From: Bacteroidota bacterium | GTDB lineage: Bacteria > Bacteroidota > Bacteroidia > 2-12-FULL-35-15 | Direction of reading: 5' to 3' | Length of the DNA stretch: 64,000 nucleotides | Assembly: GCA_016707685.1 (NCBI GenBank) | Contig: JADJHE010000020.1 | Coordinates: 22,818-86,817 of the forward strand | Shown: positions 27,811-38,114 of the stretch, piece after piece | Layout of the letters: each line of letters opens with the position of its first letter | Numbering within the stretch: position 1 is the stretch's first letter | Notes under the pieces: model-generated | The model's input: only the letters and a program-made list of their open reading frames with translations | The model's database searches: none | What the model was told of the DNA's origin: nothing | Made by a program: the position numbers and the translations under genes

Positions 27811-30800
27811 ATGAAAAAAAATGTTTTAGGCAAGGCGCTCTGCGCACTTGCCATAGGAATCTTTTGCCTTAATGTAAGGGCGCAAAATGATCAAGAAAAT
27901 TTAAAAAATATTGGAATTACGAGAGTACAAATATCATAAACAATTGGTCAAAATTGGCCTAGGGAAGGTAAAAGCATTAGCGCTGCTAATATTGACAATT
28001 CTCATAATCTTTCTGGTGAATACTGGACATAATTGGATAAACAGAATCCATCACTTGGTTATAAAAATGGGGCGATGCGATGCAATGCATGGTGACTACA
28101 TTTCGGTTTTAGCTACACAATATAAACTTTTAAAAAATGCAGGAAAAGACTTATCTTCAGTATTAAATGAACTGTATTATGCAATATATGCAGTTAATAG
28201 GTAGATGCTTGCAGAAATAAAAATTGGAGGGCCCGCATATCCAAATAATCAATTAAATGGTTTTTTTGTTAGAGATGACGTTAATTCAAGTTTTAATCAA
28301 AATTGGCTAGGAGAATATACAAATACAGAAGATACAAAAGATAGATATGAAGGGATAAATTCAGCCTTCTATATAGATAGATTTCCAATCCAGCTAGAAC
28401 AAAGGTCAAAAAATGAAATGAGTCAAGACCAAATGATTGGATTAATTATGGGATTTTCTTTTGTAAATAAATTAGTTGGGCATGTCTTTGTAAAACCTAC
28501 TGGATCCGACAATGGTTTTTATTTGGATACTGAAGTAAAAAATTTAACCAATCGGATTTCTTAACTAGATAACCAAAACAACATTTTGGAATGAAACAAG
28601 AACTATTCAAATTTTTGAATTTACTTAAATGTTTTAAGTCAACATGTTTGAGGAGTTGTAATCCGATTCCTCAAGACCTCTTGTCACACTGAACAGTACA
28701 TGTGACATTACTGAGAATTGGATATTATTAAATCCTATTACAAATCAAAAAACACAAGATGGCAGTGAAATGAGATTATGGGCTTATGCAATTGCACAGA
28801 CAGCTGACAATATAACTGGTGCAAATTGGGTAGGTAGCAAACCTATAATTTTTAATTCTGATGATATTTTAGGGGATGGAAGTCTATGCATTTTACCGAC
28901 CACAAATATTACAGTTAATCTGAATAATTTAAACGCAGATATTTGGAATGTAATTCAATATTTATCTTGGGATCAATCCGATGTTACAGGATTAAATATG
29001 CACCTAAAGATTCCTTACATGTGTAACCCTGTAAATAATACTTGTAAATATATTCGTTGGGATGGCATTCAGGTCCAAATTAAAACATAAACTTGCCTTA
29101 TGGCTTGCTTCTACAAGTCGGAATCTTGGACACATGACAATGTTTCAAGAATTGGTGACAAATGGAATATGCAAGTTTTCGATTTGATGTATTCTGTTTT
29201 AAACAATACAACACCTGTTCATACAAAAAAACTATTGGGAAATTATTTTAGTTCTGCTCCTTGTATTGGCCCATATAATTCAACCAATAGCAAGTCTAAT
29301 CCTTCTTTAATATGACTTAAATGGATGGTGTAACCCGAATAGATGGAATGGAGATTTATATCCAGGTTTTACATATGGTGAATTCAACGGTAACGATTAC
29401 ATGCTCGCATACAATCTTTACAGAATAGCATTTGCTGACCAATTAGCAGAAGAAGAATACACTGACATTTCTTGTCCTTGTGAAAACTCTCCAAAACTTC
29501 AAGCGAATACAAACGTTTCAACAAATACACTTACAAATAACACAACCGTTAAACGAAAATTTGCAACTGATTACATGCCTATCGGCATCAAACTAAAAGA
29601 ATACTCCATCAATTATTTACAAATTCCTGCATACAAACAATTGGATGTACAAACCGATTTAGTGGTTTGTAACAACAGTACGTTTGAAATAAAAAATGCA
29701 GGGAAAGTAATTGTAGGAAATTCAACAAACCCAGAATCGTCTATCATTGTAAGAAGCGGAAGCACATTGCATATCGAAAACAATGGTCGCTTAACAGTCA
29801 ACGATAATTGCAAAGTAATCATCGAAAAAGGCGCAACGCTTAGCTATGATGCAGGTGCCATTATTCAACTCTTAGGAAACAATGCAGTACTTGAAATTCA
29901 AGGCGATTTAGTTTTAGGAAACAATGCCATATTTAGATTTACTTATCCAAATTCCGCAAGCGGTTATGTTAAATTTAGCAAGCCCGATTATTCACAAGCT
30001 CCATACAATCAAATTAGAGTTTCGGGATCAGGACAAACGGCAAGTGTTGAATTAAGAGGTGCCAATAAAAGTGATAAGATTTTAGAAGTTGATCAAGATT
30101 TATTACAAGTAGTAATTTCAAATGGAATAAACACATTTAAAATTGAGCATGGCACTGTTGATTTTAAATTCACAAATGGGATGAGCTATATAAGTTCAGA
30201 TGCAAATGTTCGTTTTTTTAATGCCAAATTTCAAGGCTTACCAAACAATCCTAACGGACAAAATTCCATTTCAAATGTTGCTGTTTGGGGACAACAACAA
30301 TGTCAAATTAGCAATTGTGAATTTGACCCTAAAGTAGGATTAATTGGAAACCTATTTGTTAATGGAAACAAACTTAATGTAACGAATACAAGAGCTTGGG
30401 GCGGAATAAGAACACAAGGAAGAGGCTTGTCATTAAACAATGTAACCACACCTTATCTTGTTGCAGAGCTTGCTAACTTTAATTCAATTGCAAACAATTG
30501 TCAAGTTTAATGATGGCGATGGTGTAAAAGTTATTTCTTCACCAATTGAATTCAATTTTAATAATTGTAAATCCAATAATAATTCTTTTTCGGGTTATGA
30601 AATTGGCGGACCAACATTATTAAAAGTTAAATGTGGGCAAACAAAAGCAAATAACATTACTGGATTTTATATTTCAAATGGTGGCTCTTTAAGCATGAAT
30701 ATAACAGATGGCGGAGGTTATGTTGACGCTCGCGATAATGGAATCAATACAATACAACTAGACAATGCACATTCTATCGATATAGAAAATGGATATAATG

Positions 30801-32035
30801 ATTTAAGACCCTACGACTTTTATTCAGTGAACACAACTCAAATCAATAGTTCACAATGTACGAACCTAGCAGATTGTGGCTATGTGATTATAGAAGGGAC
30901 AATTCAACAATTACCAACCAATCCTGTTTCTGCAAATAACAATAGATGGCAAGCGAGTACAAATAATATAACTTACCCTCTACAAACAAATTATGGTGAC
31001 GATAAATATACACGTGTTACTTCAACTTATTCAACAAGTGGATCAAACAAAATTCATTTTACTGCTAATTCTCAAAGTCCAGTGGCTGCATGTCAATATT
31101 GGGATATTAGTTGTCCTACTTGTCCAAAAAGTTATCTTGAAATTTGTCCTACTTGCCACGTAATAAATACAGATGACTTTACAAATACAAAAACGAATGA
31201 TGCAGTAAAAACGGCTATAATAAAACTAGAAACAGCTACAACCGATTCAACAGCAACAAAAGAATCAATAGACCTGTTGTATCAAGTTTTACAATACCCT
31301 CTTCCAGTTTCTAACGATGGCGATATGTATGTGCAAAACATTGCTGAGAAAAAAATACTTATTGCATTAGCTGATGGTATCGAAAAAGGTGAAATAAAAG
31401 TTTCACCTAATGAATTAAGTGCGGAAGTATCAAAAGTTCTTCAAGTTGCAGATGCAAAGTTTGCAAAAGCTCAAGCTGAAAATAATTATGTGCATTCACT
31501 TCATGCAATTTATGAAAAAGCATTAATTTATTATTCTGCAGAACACCGTCTAGAAGCATTGGCTACTATTAATCAATTCTTGCCAAACATTCAAGCTAAA
31601 GATTTGAATTATGCCAATCGTTTAATTTGTATGATTACAAATGAATTGCAATATCTCAACAATGAAATCAGTCAATTCGATTATTTAAAACGTTCAGAAG
31701 AATGTACACCACTCGAAAAAAGAGAAGGAACAAGAAGAGCAATTATTCCTAGTTCTGAAAACAATGGAGATGAACCAATGTTGCAAAACACCATTTCACT
31801 TTATCCAAATCCTGCACAAGATAAATTATACATCGAATTTTCAGAACAGCTGGATTCGGATGCCAAATTAGAACTGTATGATGTTACTGGAAAAAAGGTT
31901 TATGAAATGCAATTAAAATCAAATAATCAAAAAACCGAAATCAGTAATTTGAATTTATCCAACGGAATTTATTTCTACCGTATTTCAAACGGAGAACAAA
32001 ATTTACAACAAGGAAAATTGAGCATCAGTAAATAA
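27811..32035 (+). pseudogene. Large T9SS-secreted protein, multiply frameshifted in its first third
   Basis: Starts at ATG 27811 with a signal peptide (LGKALCALAIGIFCLNVRAQ). Through several frames up to 29400 it carries a Bacteroidota surface-protein segment (GDYISVLATQYKLLKNAGKD, 'VLNELYYAIYAVNR', AEIKIGG). From 29401 it is a long beta-helix-like region rich in Asn and Gly (FEIKNAGKVIVGNSTNPESS), one more frame change near 30500, then a helical stretch and a T9SS sorting domain (ISLYPNPAQDKLYIEF ... NGIYFYRISNGEQN). About 1400 codons as one gene. The second half is nearly clean, so the breaks may be consensus errors. Confidence 0.7.
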
Positions 32036-32084
32036 TTAGTATTATAAACAAGGCGGATGAATATCATTCGCCTTGTTTGTTTTA

Positions 32085-32878
32085 GTAGGATGTCGCCCCG
32101 CTGGGGCTTAAAAAAATCAGCTGTCTTTTTTATTACTATTTCGCTCCGCTGGAGCTTCATTCTTTTTAACCAATTTTTCTCTATTACTATTCCGCCCCGC
32201 TGGGGCTTCATAAATTTTTTCACAAAAAGAAAACATTTCTTAGTATCTATAAACAAACCATTCAATCTATAATCAATCCAAGCTCCGTAGGAGCAAAATA
32301 GCAATAGCAAATAGTTCCTACACAAAAACATAAACTCCGTAGGAGTGAAATAGCACTAAAAACATAGGATGCTAAAATCACGCTTTTCGCTCCATTTTTC
32401 ACAAGAATACATTGCGAGTATCTATAAACAACCATTCATCCATAATCAATCCCAAGTTCCATTAGAGTGAAATAGCAATAGAAACATAGTGTAAATTTAA
32501 CCGAGCAAATTACAAAACTCCGTAGGAAGAAATAGCACTAAAAATAGGACTAAAAACAGTCTTTATTATGGAAATTTAACTTTTCTAGCTCCGTAGGGGC
32601 TTCAAATAACAATGCAGAAATTTACCAGAAATTTACAAAACTCCATTAGTGCAAATAACAATCCTAGAACAATGCAAAAAATTCCTACACAGAAACAAAA
32701 ACTCCGTAGGAGTGAAATAGCACTAGAAACATAGTGTGAAATTTATTCCAAGCTCCGTAGGAGCGAAATAACAATAGCAAATAGTTCCTACACAGAAACA
32801 AAAACTCCATAGGAGTGAAATAGCACTAGAAACATAGTGTGAAGTTTATTCCAAGCTCCGTAGGAGCGACATATTAAA
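32085..32878. repeat. Field of palindromic CTCCGTAGGAG-type repeats
   Basis: Gene-free. It holds over a dozen short palindromes of the forms GCCCCGCTGGGGC, CTCCGTAGGAG and variants, each next to GAAATAGCA(A/C)TA. Toward the right end a longer unit of about 117 bp (CTCCGTAGGAGTGAAATAGC ... CAAGCTCCGTAGGAGCGA) is repeated twice. Irregular spacing and changing spacers rule out CRISPR. Similar units are at 55361-55830. Confidence 0.75.
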
Positions 32879-33766
32879 TTACCCAATCACCACATTGTCA
32901 ATCAACCTTACTGCACCTAATTTTAAGGCAATACAAGCAACTGCTGTTTGTTGGGATTTTAGTTCATGAATAGGTTCCAGTGTATTTGCATCCGAAATTT
33001 CAAAATACTCCAAACTCATGGAAGCTTCCTTTTTAATTTCGTTTTCGGCAAAGGCTTTTAATTCGACTATGCTGCTTTTTGATGCATTCTGTTGAACTGC
33101 ATAAAGGGTTTTATAAATTAAAGGCGCTAGCGCGCGTTCTTTTTCGGTTAATCGCACATTGCGGGAGCTCATGGCCAAACCATCGCTTTCACGTACTATA
33201 GGGCAACCAATTATTTCAATAGGCATTCCCAATTGTTTGGTCATGCTGCGTATAATCGCCAACTGCTGAAAATCCTTTTGTCCAAAATACGCTTTGTGGG
33301 GCTCTACAATCCTAAACAATTTACTCACCACCTGTGCCACTCCGTTAAAATGCCCTGGTCGGTGTGCACCTTCCATCACCTTGTCCAAAATACCAAAATC
33401 AATGGTTTTGCCTTCGGTCCAAGCCAAATCCTCCACTTTTTTAAGTTTCAAGGCCAACTCGGCTTCGGTATACATTTCCAATACTTCGGGAGCAAAAATA
33501 AGGTCGCAATCCACCGCTTCTAACAAACGGCTGTCGTTTTCCAAGGTGCGAGGGTATTTTTCAAGGTCGCTTAAATCGTTAAACTGAGTAGGATTTACAA
33601 AAATGGAACATACGGTAATGTCATTTTCGGCTTTGCTTTTTTGTACCAAAGCAATGTGCCCTGCATGCAAGGCACCCATGGTAGGAACAAAGCCAATGGT
33701 TTTCCCTTGACTGCGTGCAATATTCAGGTGCTTTTTAAGTTCTTGTATGCGGTTGTAAACAATCAT
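32879..33766 (-). CDS. panC: Pantoate--beta-alanine ligase
   Basis: Makes pantothenate from pantoate and beta-alanine with ATP. The 295-residue product has the nucleotidyl-transferase motifs PTMGALHAGHIALV (HIGH-like), FVNPTQFN, FGQKDFQQLAIIR and CPIVRESDGLAMSSRNVRL, in order and at normal spacing. Length normal. Divergent from the glycogen synthase gene, an arrangement common in Bacteroidota. Confidence 0.96.
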   Translation of the reverse strand: MIVYNRIQELKKHLNIARSQGKTIGFVPTMGALHAGHIALVQKSKAENDITVCSIFVNPTQFNDLSDLEKYPRTLENDSRLLEAVDCDLIFAPEVLEMYTEAELALKLKKVEDLAWTEGKTIDFGILDKVMEGAHRPGHFNGVAQVVSKLFRIVEPHKAYFGQKDFQQLAIIRSMTKQLGMPIEIIGCPIVRESDGLAMSSRNVRLTEKERALAPLIYKTLYAVQQNASKSSIVELKAFAENEIKKEASMSLEYFEISDANTLEPIHELKSQQTAVACIALKLGAVRLIDNVVIG

Positions 33767-33851
33767 TCGCTCAATTTTTGTTGAAAAGTAGCAAAATCAA
33801 TATTAATAAGGCTTTCTTTTCGATAAAAGTGGTCAAATCTAAGGTTTAAAC

Positions 33852-33883
33852 TTTGAAATTCAGAAAATTTTTGCTTACTTTTG
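33852..33883 (+). promoter_or_regulatory. Promoter of the glycogen synthase-DUF4270-glmS unit
   Basis: TTTG (33852-33855), 20 bp, TACTTTTG (33876-33883): an exact Bacteroidota consensus, 33 bp before the ATG at 33917. Confidence 0.7.
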
Positions 33884-33916
33884 TGTACTTTTTAAAACTA
33901 ACCTTAATTCCAACGC

Positions 33917-34747
33917 ATGAAGAAGAAACCTAGAGTTCTGTTTGTATCACAAGAAGTAACACCTTATTTAGACGAAACACCGATGGGATTGATCGGCAGA
34001 CATTTACCTCAAGGTATACAAGAAAGGGGCAAAGAGATTCGATTATTTATGCCAAAGTATGGTAGTATTAACGAAAGACGCAATCAATTACATGAAGTAA
34101 TACGCCTTTCAGGAATGAATTTAATAATTGATGATACCGATCATCCATTAATCATAAAAGTTGCTTCTATTCAAGCAGCGCGCATGCAAGTATATTTTAT
34201 TGATAATCAGGAGTATTTTGAGCGCAAACATACCTTAACGGATAAAAAAGGTGCTCATTTTGCCGACAATGACGAACGTTCTATTTTCTTTTGTCGTGGG
34301 GTTATCGAAACAGTTAAAAAATTAGGCTGGGCACCAGATGTAGTTCATTTACATGGTTGGATGACAGGTATGATGGCTTTGTATTTGAAAAAATCATTCA
34401 AAGACAATCCTTTATTTGCTGAAACAAAAATCATTTACTCGGTTTATGATGATGAGTTTCCAGAAGCATTGCACAAAGATTTTGCGAAAAAAGTAATGTT
34501 CGAAGGAATTGAAAAATCCGATGTTGAATTACTTAAAAATCCTACCTTTGTAAACGTTAGTAAAGCAATTATTGATTTGGCAGACGGAGTTATTAAAGGA
34601 AGTCCAAAAATCAATTCTGACATCGAAAAACACATTAAAAAATCGGGTAAACCTGTGTTGGATTTCAAAAATGCAGACGAATACCTAGATGCTTATTCTG
34701 AATTTTATGATGCAGTGCTTGAAGAAGTTGTTGAAATGGTTGATTAA
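33917..34747 (+). CDS. Glycogen/starch synthase N-terminal-domain protein
   Basis: A 276-residue protein with only the N-terminal half of a GT5 glycogen synthase: KPRVLFVSQEVTPYLDE, 'FADNDERSIFFCRGVIETVK' and PDVVHLHGWMTGM are the sugar-nucleotide-acceptor side motifs, but the C-terminal GT-B domain with the ADP-glucose site is absent. Such one-domain forms are standard in Bacteroidota next to panC, DUF4270 and glmS, so it is not a truncation. Whether it is catalytic is doubtful. Confidence 0.85.
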   Translation: MKKKPRVLFVSQEVTPYLDETPMGLIGRHLPQGIQERGKEIRLFMPKYGSINERRNQLHEVIRLSGMNLIIDDTDHPLIIKVASIQAARMQVYFIDNQEYFERKHTLTDKKGAHFADNDERSIFFCRGVIETVKKLGWAPDVVHLHGWMTGMMALYLKKSFKDNPLFAETKIIYSVYDDEFPEALHKDFAKKVMFEGIEKSDVELLKNPTFVNVSKAIIDLADGVIKGSPKINSDIEKHIKKSGKPVLDFKNADEYLDAYSEFYDAVLEEVVEMVD

Positions 34748-34756
34748 TTAATTTTT

Positions 34757-36154
34757 ATGATTTTAAATAAAATAAGAATACCACAAGTTTTGTCCCGAAC
34801 GTTTTTCGGGACAAAATTTTTTATAGTCCTTGCTACTTTGTCGACCATAAGCTTGTCTTCGTGCGACAAAGCAAGTATTTTAGGATTGGACGTGCAGCCC
34901 GAAGATGATTTGTTGAATGTTGCCTACAGCGATACTACTTCAATTAGAACTAGAACTGTTAAAGAGGATTCATTAAGAACGGATGAAACATTGCTATTTA
35001 CGGGTGATGCTATGTTTGGAAAATATGTTGATCCAATTTTCGGACAAAGCATTGCATCTGTTTATACACAAGTACGTTTACCATCTAGTAATCCAGACTT
35101 TGGTGTAAACCCAATTATCGATTCGGTGGTATTGGCAATGGTATATGATCCAACGTATATTTATGGCGACACTACATCTACACTTGCTACACAAACAGTA
35201 AACGTGTATCAATTGTTTGAAGACATCAGCCAAACATCTAACTACTATTCCAACCAAACATTTATAAAAAGTTCGTTCGACTTAGCAGGTTCACAATCAT
35301 TTGTTCCTGCAGTTAGCGATAGCGTAACAGTTACTGGTGAAAAAGAAAAACCACAATTAAGAGTGCGCCTAAGTAATATTTTTGGAACAACCATTTTAAA
35401 CAACGAAAATACAGGGAACTTAGAAAGCACTACTGCTTTTAACTCTTTCATGAAAGGATTGTACATTACTGCCGAAAACAGTTCATTAACTTCAGGCGCA
35501 GGAAACATCGTTCGCCTAAAAATGATTGATGCTAAAACGAGATTATCTGTTTATTATCACAACAATGCAGAAGATAGTTTAAAGTATGAATTTCCTTTGA
35601 GTAATTCAGCTCGCTTTTCACACTTTAAACACGATTATACTTCTGTAAATTCATTGTTGGATAACCAAATTAACAATGCTAGTCCCGCACTTCAGAATGC
35701 AACCGTATTTGTACAAGCAAATGCTGGTTTAAAAACGAAGATTGAATTTCCTCATTTATTACATTGGGTTGATTCAGGTGCAGTTTCAATTAATAAAGCT
35801 GAACTAGTAATTCGTATCGATACATCGGCAACATTCGAGTATAGCAAATACCAACCAGCTGCAAACTTATTATTGTTTCAAATAAACGATGATAGCACAA
35901 GCAATATATTGGTGCCGGATTATAATGAAGGAAGTAACTATTTTGGTGGTTCATACAGTTCTACTACAAAAGAATATCGTTTTAACATTTCACGTTACAT
36001 CCAACAAATTTTAGCGGGCAACCGCAATAACAATGGAATCTATCTAATTACACAAAATGGTGCTGTTACTGCTAGCAGATTGGTAATTGGTGGTGGAGAT
36101 GCAAGTAGTGCATTTCAAATGAAATTAAATATAACTTATACAAAACTACATTAA
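34757..36154 (+). CDS. DUF4270 family lipoprotein
   Basis: A 465-residue secreted lipoprotein. The signal region (FFIVLATLSTISLSSC, lipobox Cys about residue 35) is followed by the family start DKASILGLDVQPEDDLLNV and FGKYVDPIFGQSIASVYTQV, then beta-rich sequence with SARFSHFKHDYT. Function unknown; found between glycogen synthase and glmS across Bacteroidota. The N-terminal 11-20 residues are encoded by a perfect 12-bp inverted repeat (34788-34816), which makes the signal peptide unusually long. Confidence 0.9.
   Translation: MILNKIRIPQVLSRTFFGTKFFIVLATLSTISLSSCDKASILGLDVQPEDDLLNVAYSDTTSIRTRTVKEDSLRTDETLLFTGDAMFGKYVDPIFGQSIASVYTQVRLPSSNPDFGVNPIIDSVVLAMVYDPTYIYGDTTSTLATQTVNVYQLFEDISQTSNYYSNQTFIKSSFDLAGSQSFVPAVSDSVTVTGEKEKPQLRVRLSNIFGTTILNNENTGNLESTTAFNSFMKGLYITAENSSLTSGAGNIVRLKMIDAKTRLSVYYHNNAEDSLKYEFPLSNSARFSHFKHDYTSVNSLLDNQINNASPALQNATVFVQANAGLKTKIEFPHLLHWVDSGAVSINKAELVIRIDTSATFEYSKYQPAANLLLFQINDDSTSNILVPDYNEGSNYFGGSYSSTTKEYRFNISRYIQQILAGNRNNNGIYLITQNGAVTASRLVIGGGDASSAFQMKLNITYTKLH
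34788..34816. repeat. Perfect 12-bp inverted repeat inside the DUF4270 start
   Basis: TTTTGTCCCGAA and TTCGGGACAAAA flank a 5-base loop, 31 bp after the ATG of the DUF4270 gene. In frame it encodes VLSRTFFGTKF just before the hydrophobic signal core. The GTCCCGAA..TTCGGGAC type is a dispersed Bacteroidota palindrome; here it forms a strong hairpin in the mRNA just after the start codon. Confidence 0.7.
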
Positions 36155-36156
36155 AC

Positions 36157-37998
36157 ATGTGTGGAATAGTAGCATATATCGGAAATAAACAAGCATATCC
36201 TATCTTAATGAAAGGATTGCAACGATTAGAATACCGCGGATACGACAGTGCCGGAGTGGCAATGATTGATGCTGGTGAATTAAATGTATACAAATGCAAA
36301 GGCAAGGTAATAGACTTGCATAACTTTGTTGGCGAAAAAAATAAAAATGGAACAATTGGAATTGGGCATACACGTTGGGCTACACATGGTGTACCGAATG
36401 ATGTAAATGCACATCCACATTATTCTGCTTCTAAAAACATGGTGATGATTCACAATGGAATCATTGAAAACTATGGTCCATTAAAAGCCGAATTGCAAAA
36501 ACGTGGACACGTATTTTTGAGTGATACCGATACAGAAGTATTGATTCATTTAATTGAAGACATTCAACAAAAAGAAAATGTACGCTTGGGTGAAGCTGTT
36601 CGTATTGCTTTAAATCAAGTGGTTGGTGCATACGCGATTGTTATTCTTTCAAAAGAAAATCCAAACGAATTGTTTGCTGCAAAAAAAGGTAGCCCAATGG
36701 TAATTGGTATTGGTATCGATGAATTTTACATTGCATCGGATGCTACACCAATTGTGGAGTACACAAAAAATGTGGTGTACATGGAGGATGAAGAGATTGC
36801 ATTTATTGAACGTGGTAAAGAATTAAAAATCAAAACCATTAAAAATAAATCGAAAACTCCTTATATACAAGAATTAGAATTACAGTTAGAAGCATTGGAA
36901 AAAGGTGGTTACGACCATTTCATGCTAAAAGAAATATACGAACAACCACGTTCTATCAAAGATAGTATGCGTGGTCGTTTGAGTTCTGCCGAAGGTGTTG
37001 TAAACCTTGGTGGGATTACAGAGTATGAACAAAAATTTATAAATGCAAAACGCATTGTGTTTGTTGCATGTGGTACATCATGGCATGCAGGTTTGGTTGG
37101 CGAATATTTATTCGAGGACTTAGCACGCATTCCTGTTGAGGTGGAATATGCTTCTGAATTCCGTTACCGTAATCCGATTGTGTATGAAGATGATGTAATC
37201 ATTGCCATTTCACAATCAGGTGAAACTGCCGATACATTAGCTGCTATTGAATTAGCAAAATCAAAAGGTGCAACCATCATTGGTATTTGCAATGTGGTTG
37301 GTTCATCCATTGCACGTGCTACACACGCTGGCTCGTATACACATGCTGGACCAGAGATTGGTGTTGCATCAACAAAAGCATTCACTGCACAAGTTACTGT
37401 TCTTACATTAATGGCATTGCGCATCGCCTACCGTAAAGGAACAATTTCAGCATCACGTTTCCACGAATTATTAAGTGAGTTAGAAGCAATTCCAGAAAAA
37501 ATTGAACGTGTATTAAAAACAAACGATCAAATAAAATTCATTGCAGATGTTTATAAAAACTCTAGCAATGCCTTGTACTTAGGTCGTGGATACAGCTTCC
37601 CTGTTGCATTAGAAGGCGCATTGAAATTAAAAGAAATTTCCTACATACATGCCGAAGGTTATCCTGCAGCAGAAATGAAGCATGGACCAATTGCATTAAT
37701 TGATGAAGAAATGCCGGTATTTGTTATTGCAACAAAAGGAACAAGCTACGAAAAAGTAGTAAGTAACATTCAAGAAGTAAAAGCACGTAAAGGAAAAATT
37801 ATTGCTATCGTTACCGAAGGTGATACACAGGTAAAAGAAATGGCAGATTATACCATTGAAATTCCTGAAACAGATGAAATATTGGTACCACTTGTTTCGG
37901 TTGTGCCGTTACAATTACTTTCGTACCATATTGCAGTAATGCGTGGTTGTAATGTTGACCAACCTCGTAACCTAGCAAAATCAGTTACTGTAGAATAA
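36157..37998 (+). CDS. glmS: Glutamine--fructose-6-phosphate aminotransferase (isomerizing)
   Basis: Makes glucosamine-6-phosphate from fructose-6-phosphate and glutamine, the first step to cell-wall amino sugars. The 613-residue product starts MCGIVAYIGN (Cys2 is the glutaminase nucleophile), has RGYDSAG and GHTRWATHG of the glutaminase domain, then two SIS domains (ACGTSWHAGL, ISQSGETADTLAA) and the C-terminal DQPRNLAKSVTVE. Length and motifs are complete. It begins 2 bp after the DUF4270 stop, so it is cotranscribed. Confidence 0.98.
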   Translation: MCGIVAYIGNKQAYPILMKGLQRLEYRGYDSAGVAMIDAGELNVYKCKGKVIDLHNFVGEKNKNGTIGIGHTRWATHGVPNDVNAHPHYSASKNMVMIHNGIIENYGPLKAELQKRGHVFLSDTDTEVLIHLIEDIQQKENVRLGEAVRIALNQVVGAYAIVILSKENPNELFAAKKGSPMVIGIGIDEFYIASDATPIVEYTKNVVYMEDEEIAFIERGKELKIKTIKNKSKTPYIQELELQLEALEKGGYDHFMLKEIYEQPRSIKDSMRGRLSSAEGVVNLGGITEYEQKFINAKRIVFVACGTSWHAGLVGEYLFEDLARIPVEVEYASEFRYRNPIVYEDDVIIAISQSGETADTLAAIELAKSKGATIIGICNVVGSSIARATHAGSYTHAGPEIGVASTKAFTAQVTVLTLMALRIAYRKGTISASRFHELLSELEAIPEKIERVLKTNDQIKFIADVYKNSSNALYLGRGYSFPVALEGALKLKEISYIHAEGYPAAEMKHGPIALIDEEMPVFVIATKGTSYEKVVSNIQEVKARKGKIIAIVTEGDTQVKEMADYTIEIPETDEILVPLVSVVPLQLLSYHIAVMRGCNVDQPRNLAKSVTVE

Positions 37999-38010
37999 GT
38001 TAGATTTACA

Positions 38011-38048
38011 AAAAAAGCCCGAATAATAGTTATTATTCGGGCTTTTTT
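38011..38048. terminator. Bidirectional terminator after glmS
   Basis: AAAAAAGCCCGAATAAT pairs with ATTATTCGGGCTTTTTT around a four-base loop, 12 bp after the glmS stop. Confidence 0.9.
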
Positions 38049-38114
38049 ATTGCCAAAGTTTGGCTAAATATTTGTTATTTTTGTAGTACAACGATTTATA
38101 GCGAAGGCCATTTT

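Noticed and set aside
32085..32878. Possible CRISPR array
   Set aside because: Repeats are short palindromes of varying sequence, spacing is irregular, spacers are related to each other, and no cas genes are near.
33917..34747. Truncated glycogen synthase
   Set aside because: The one-domain form is the normal one beside panC and glmS in Bacteroidota, so it is not a broken gene.
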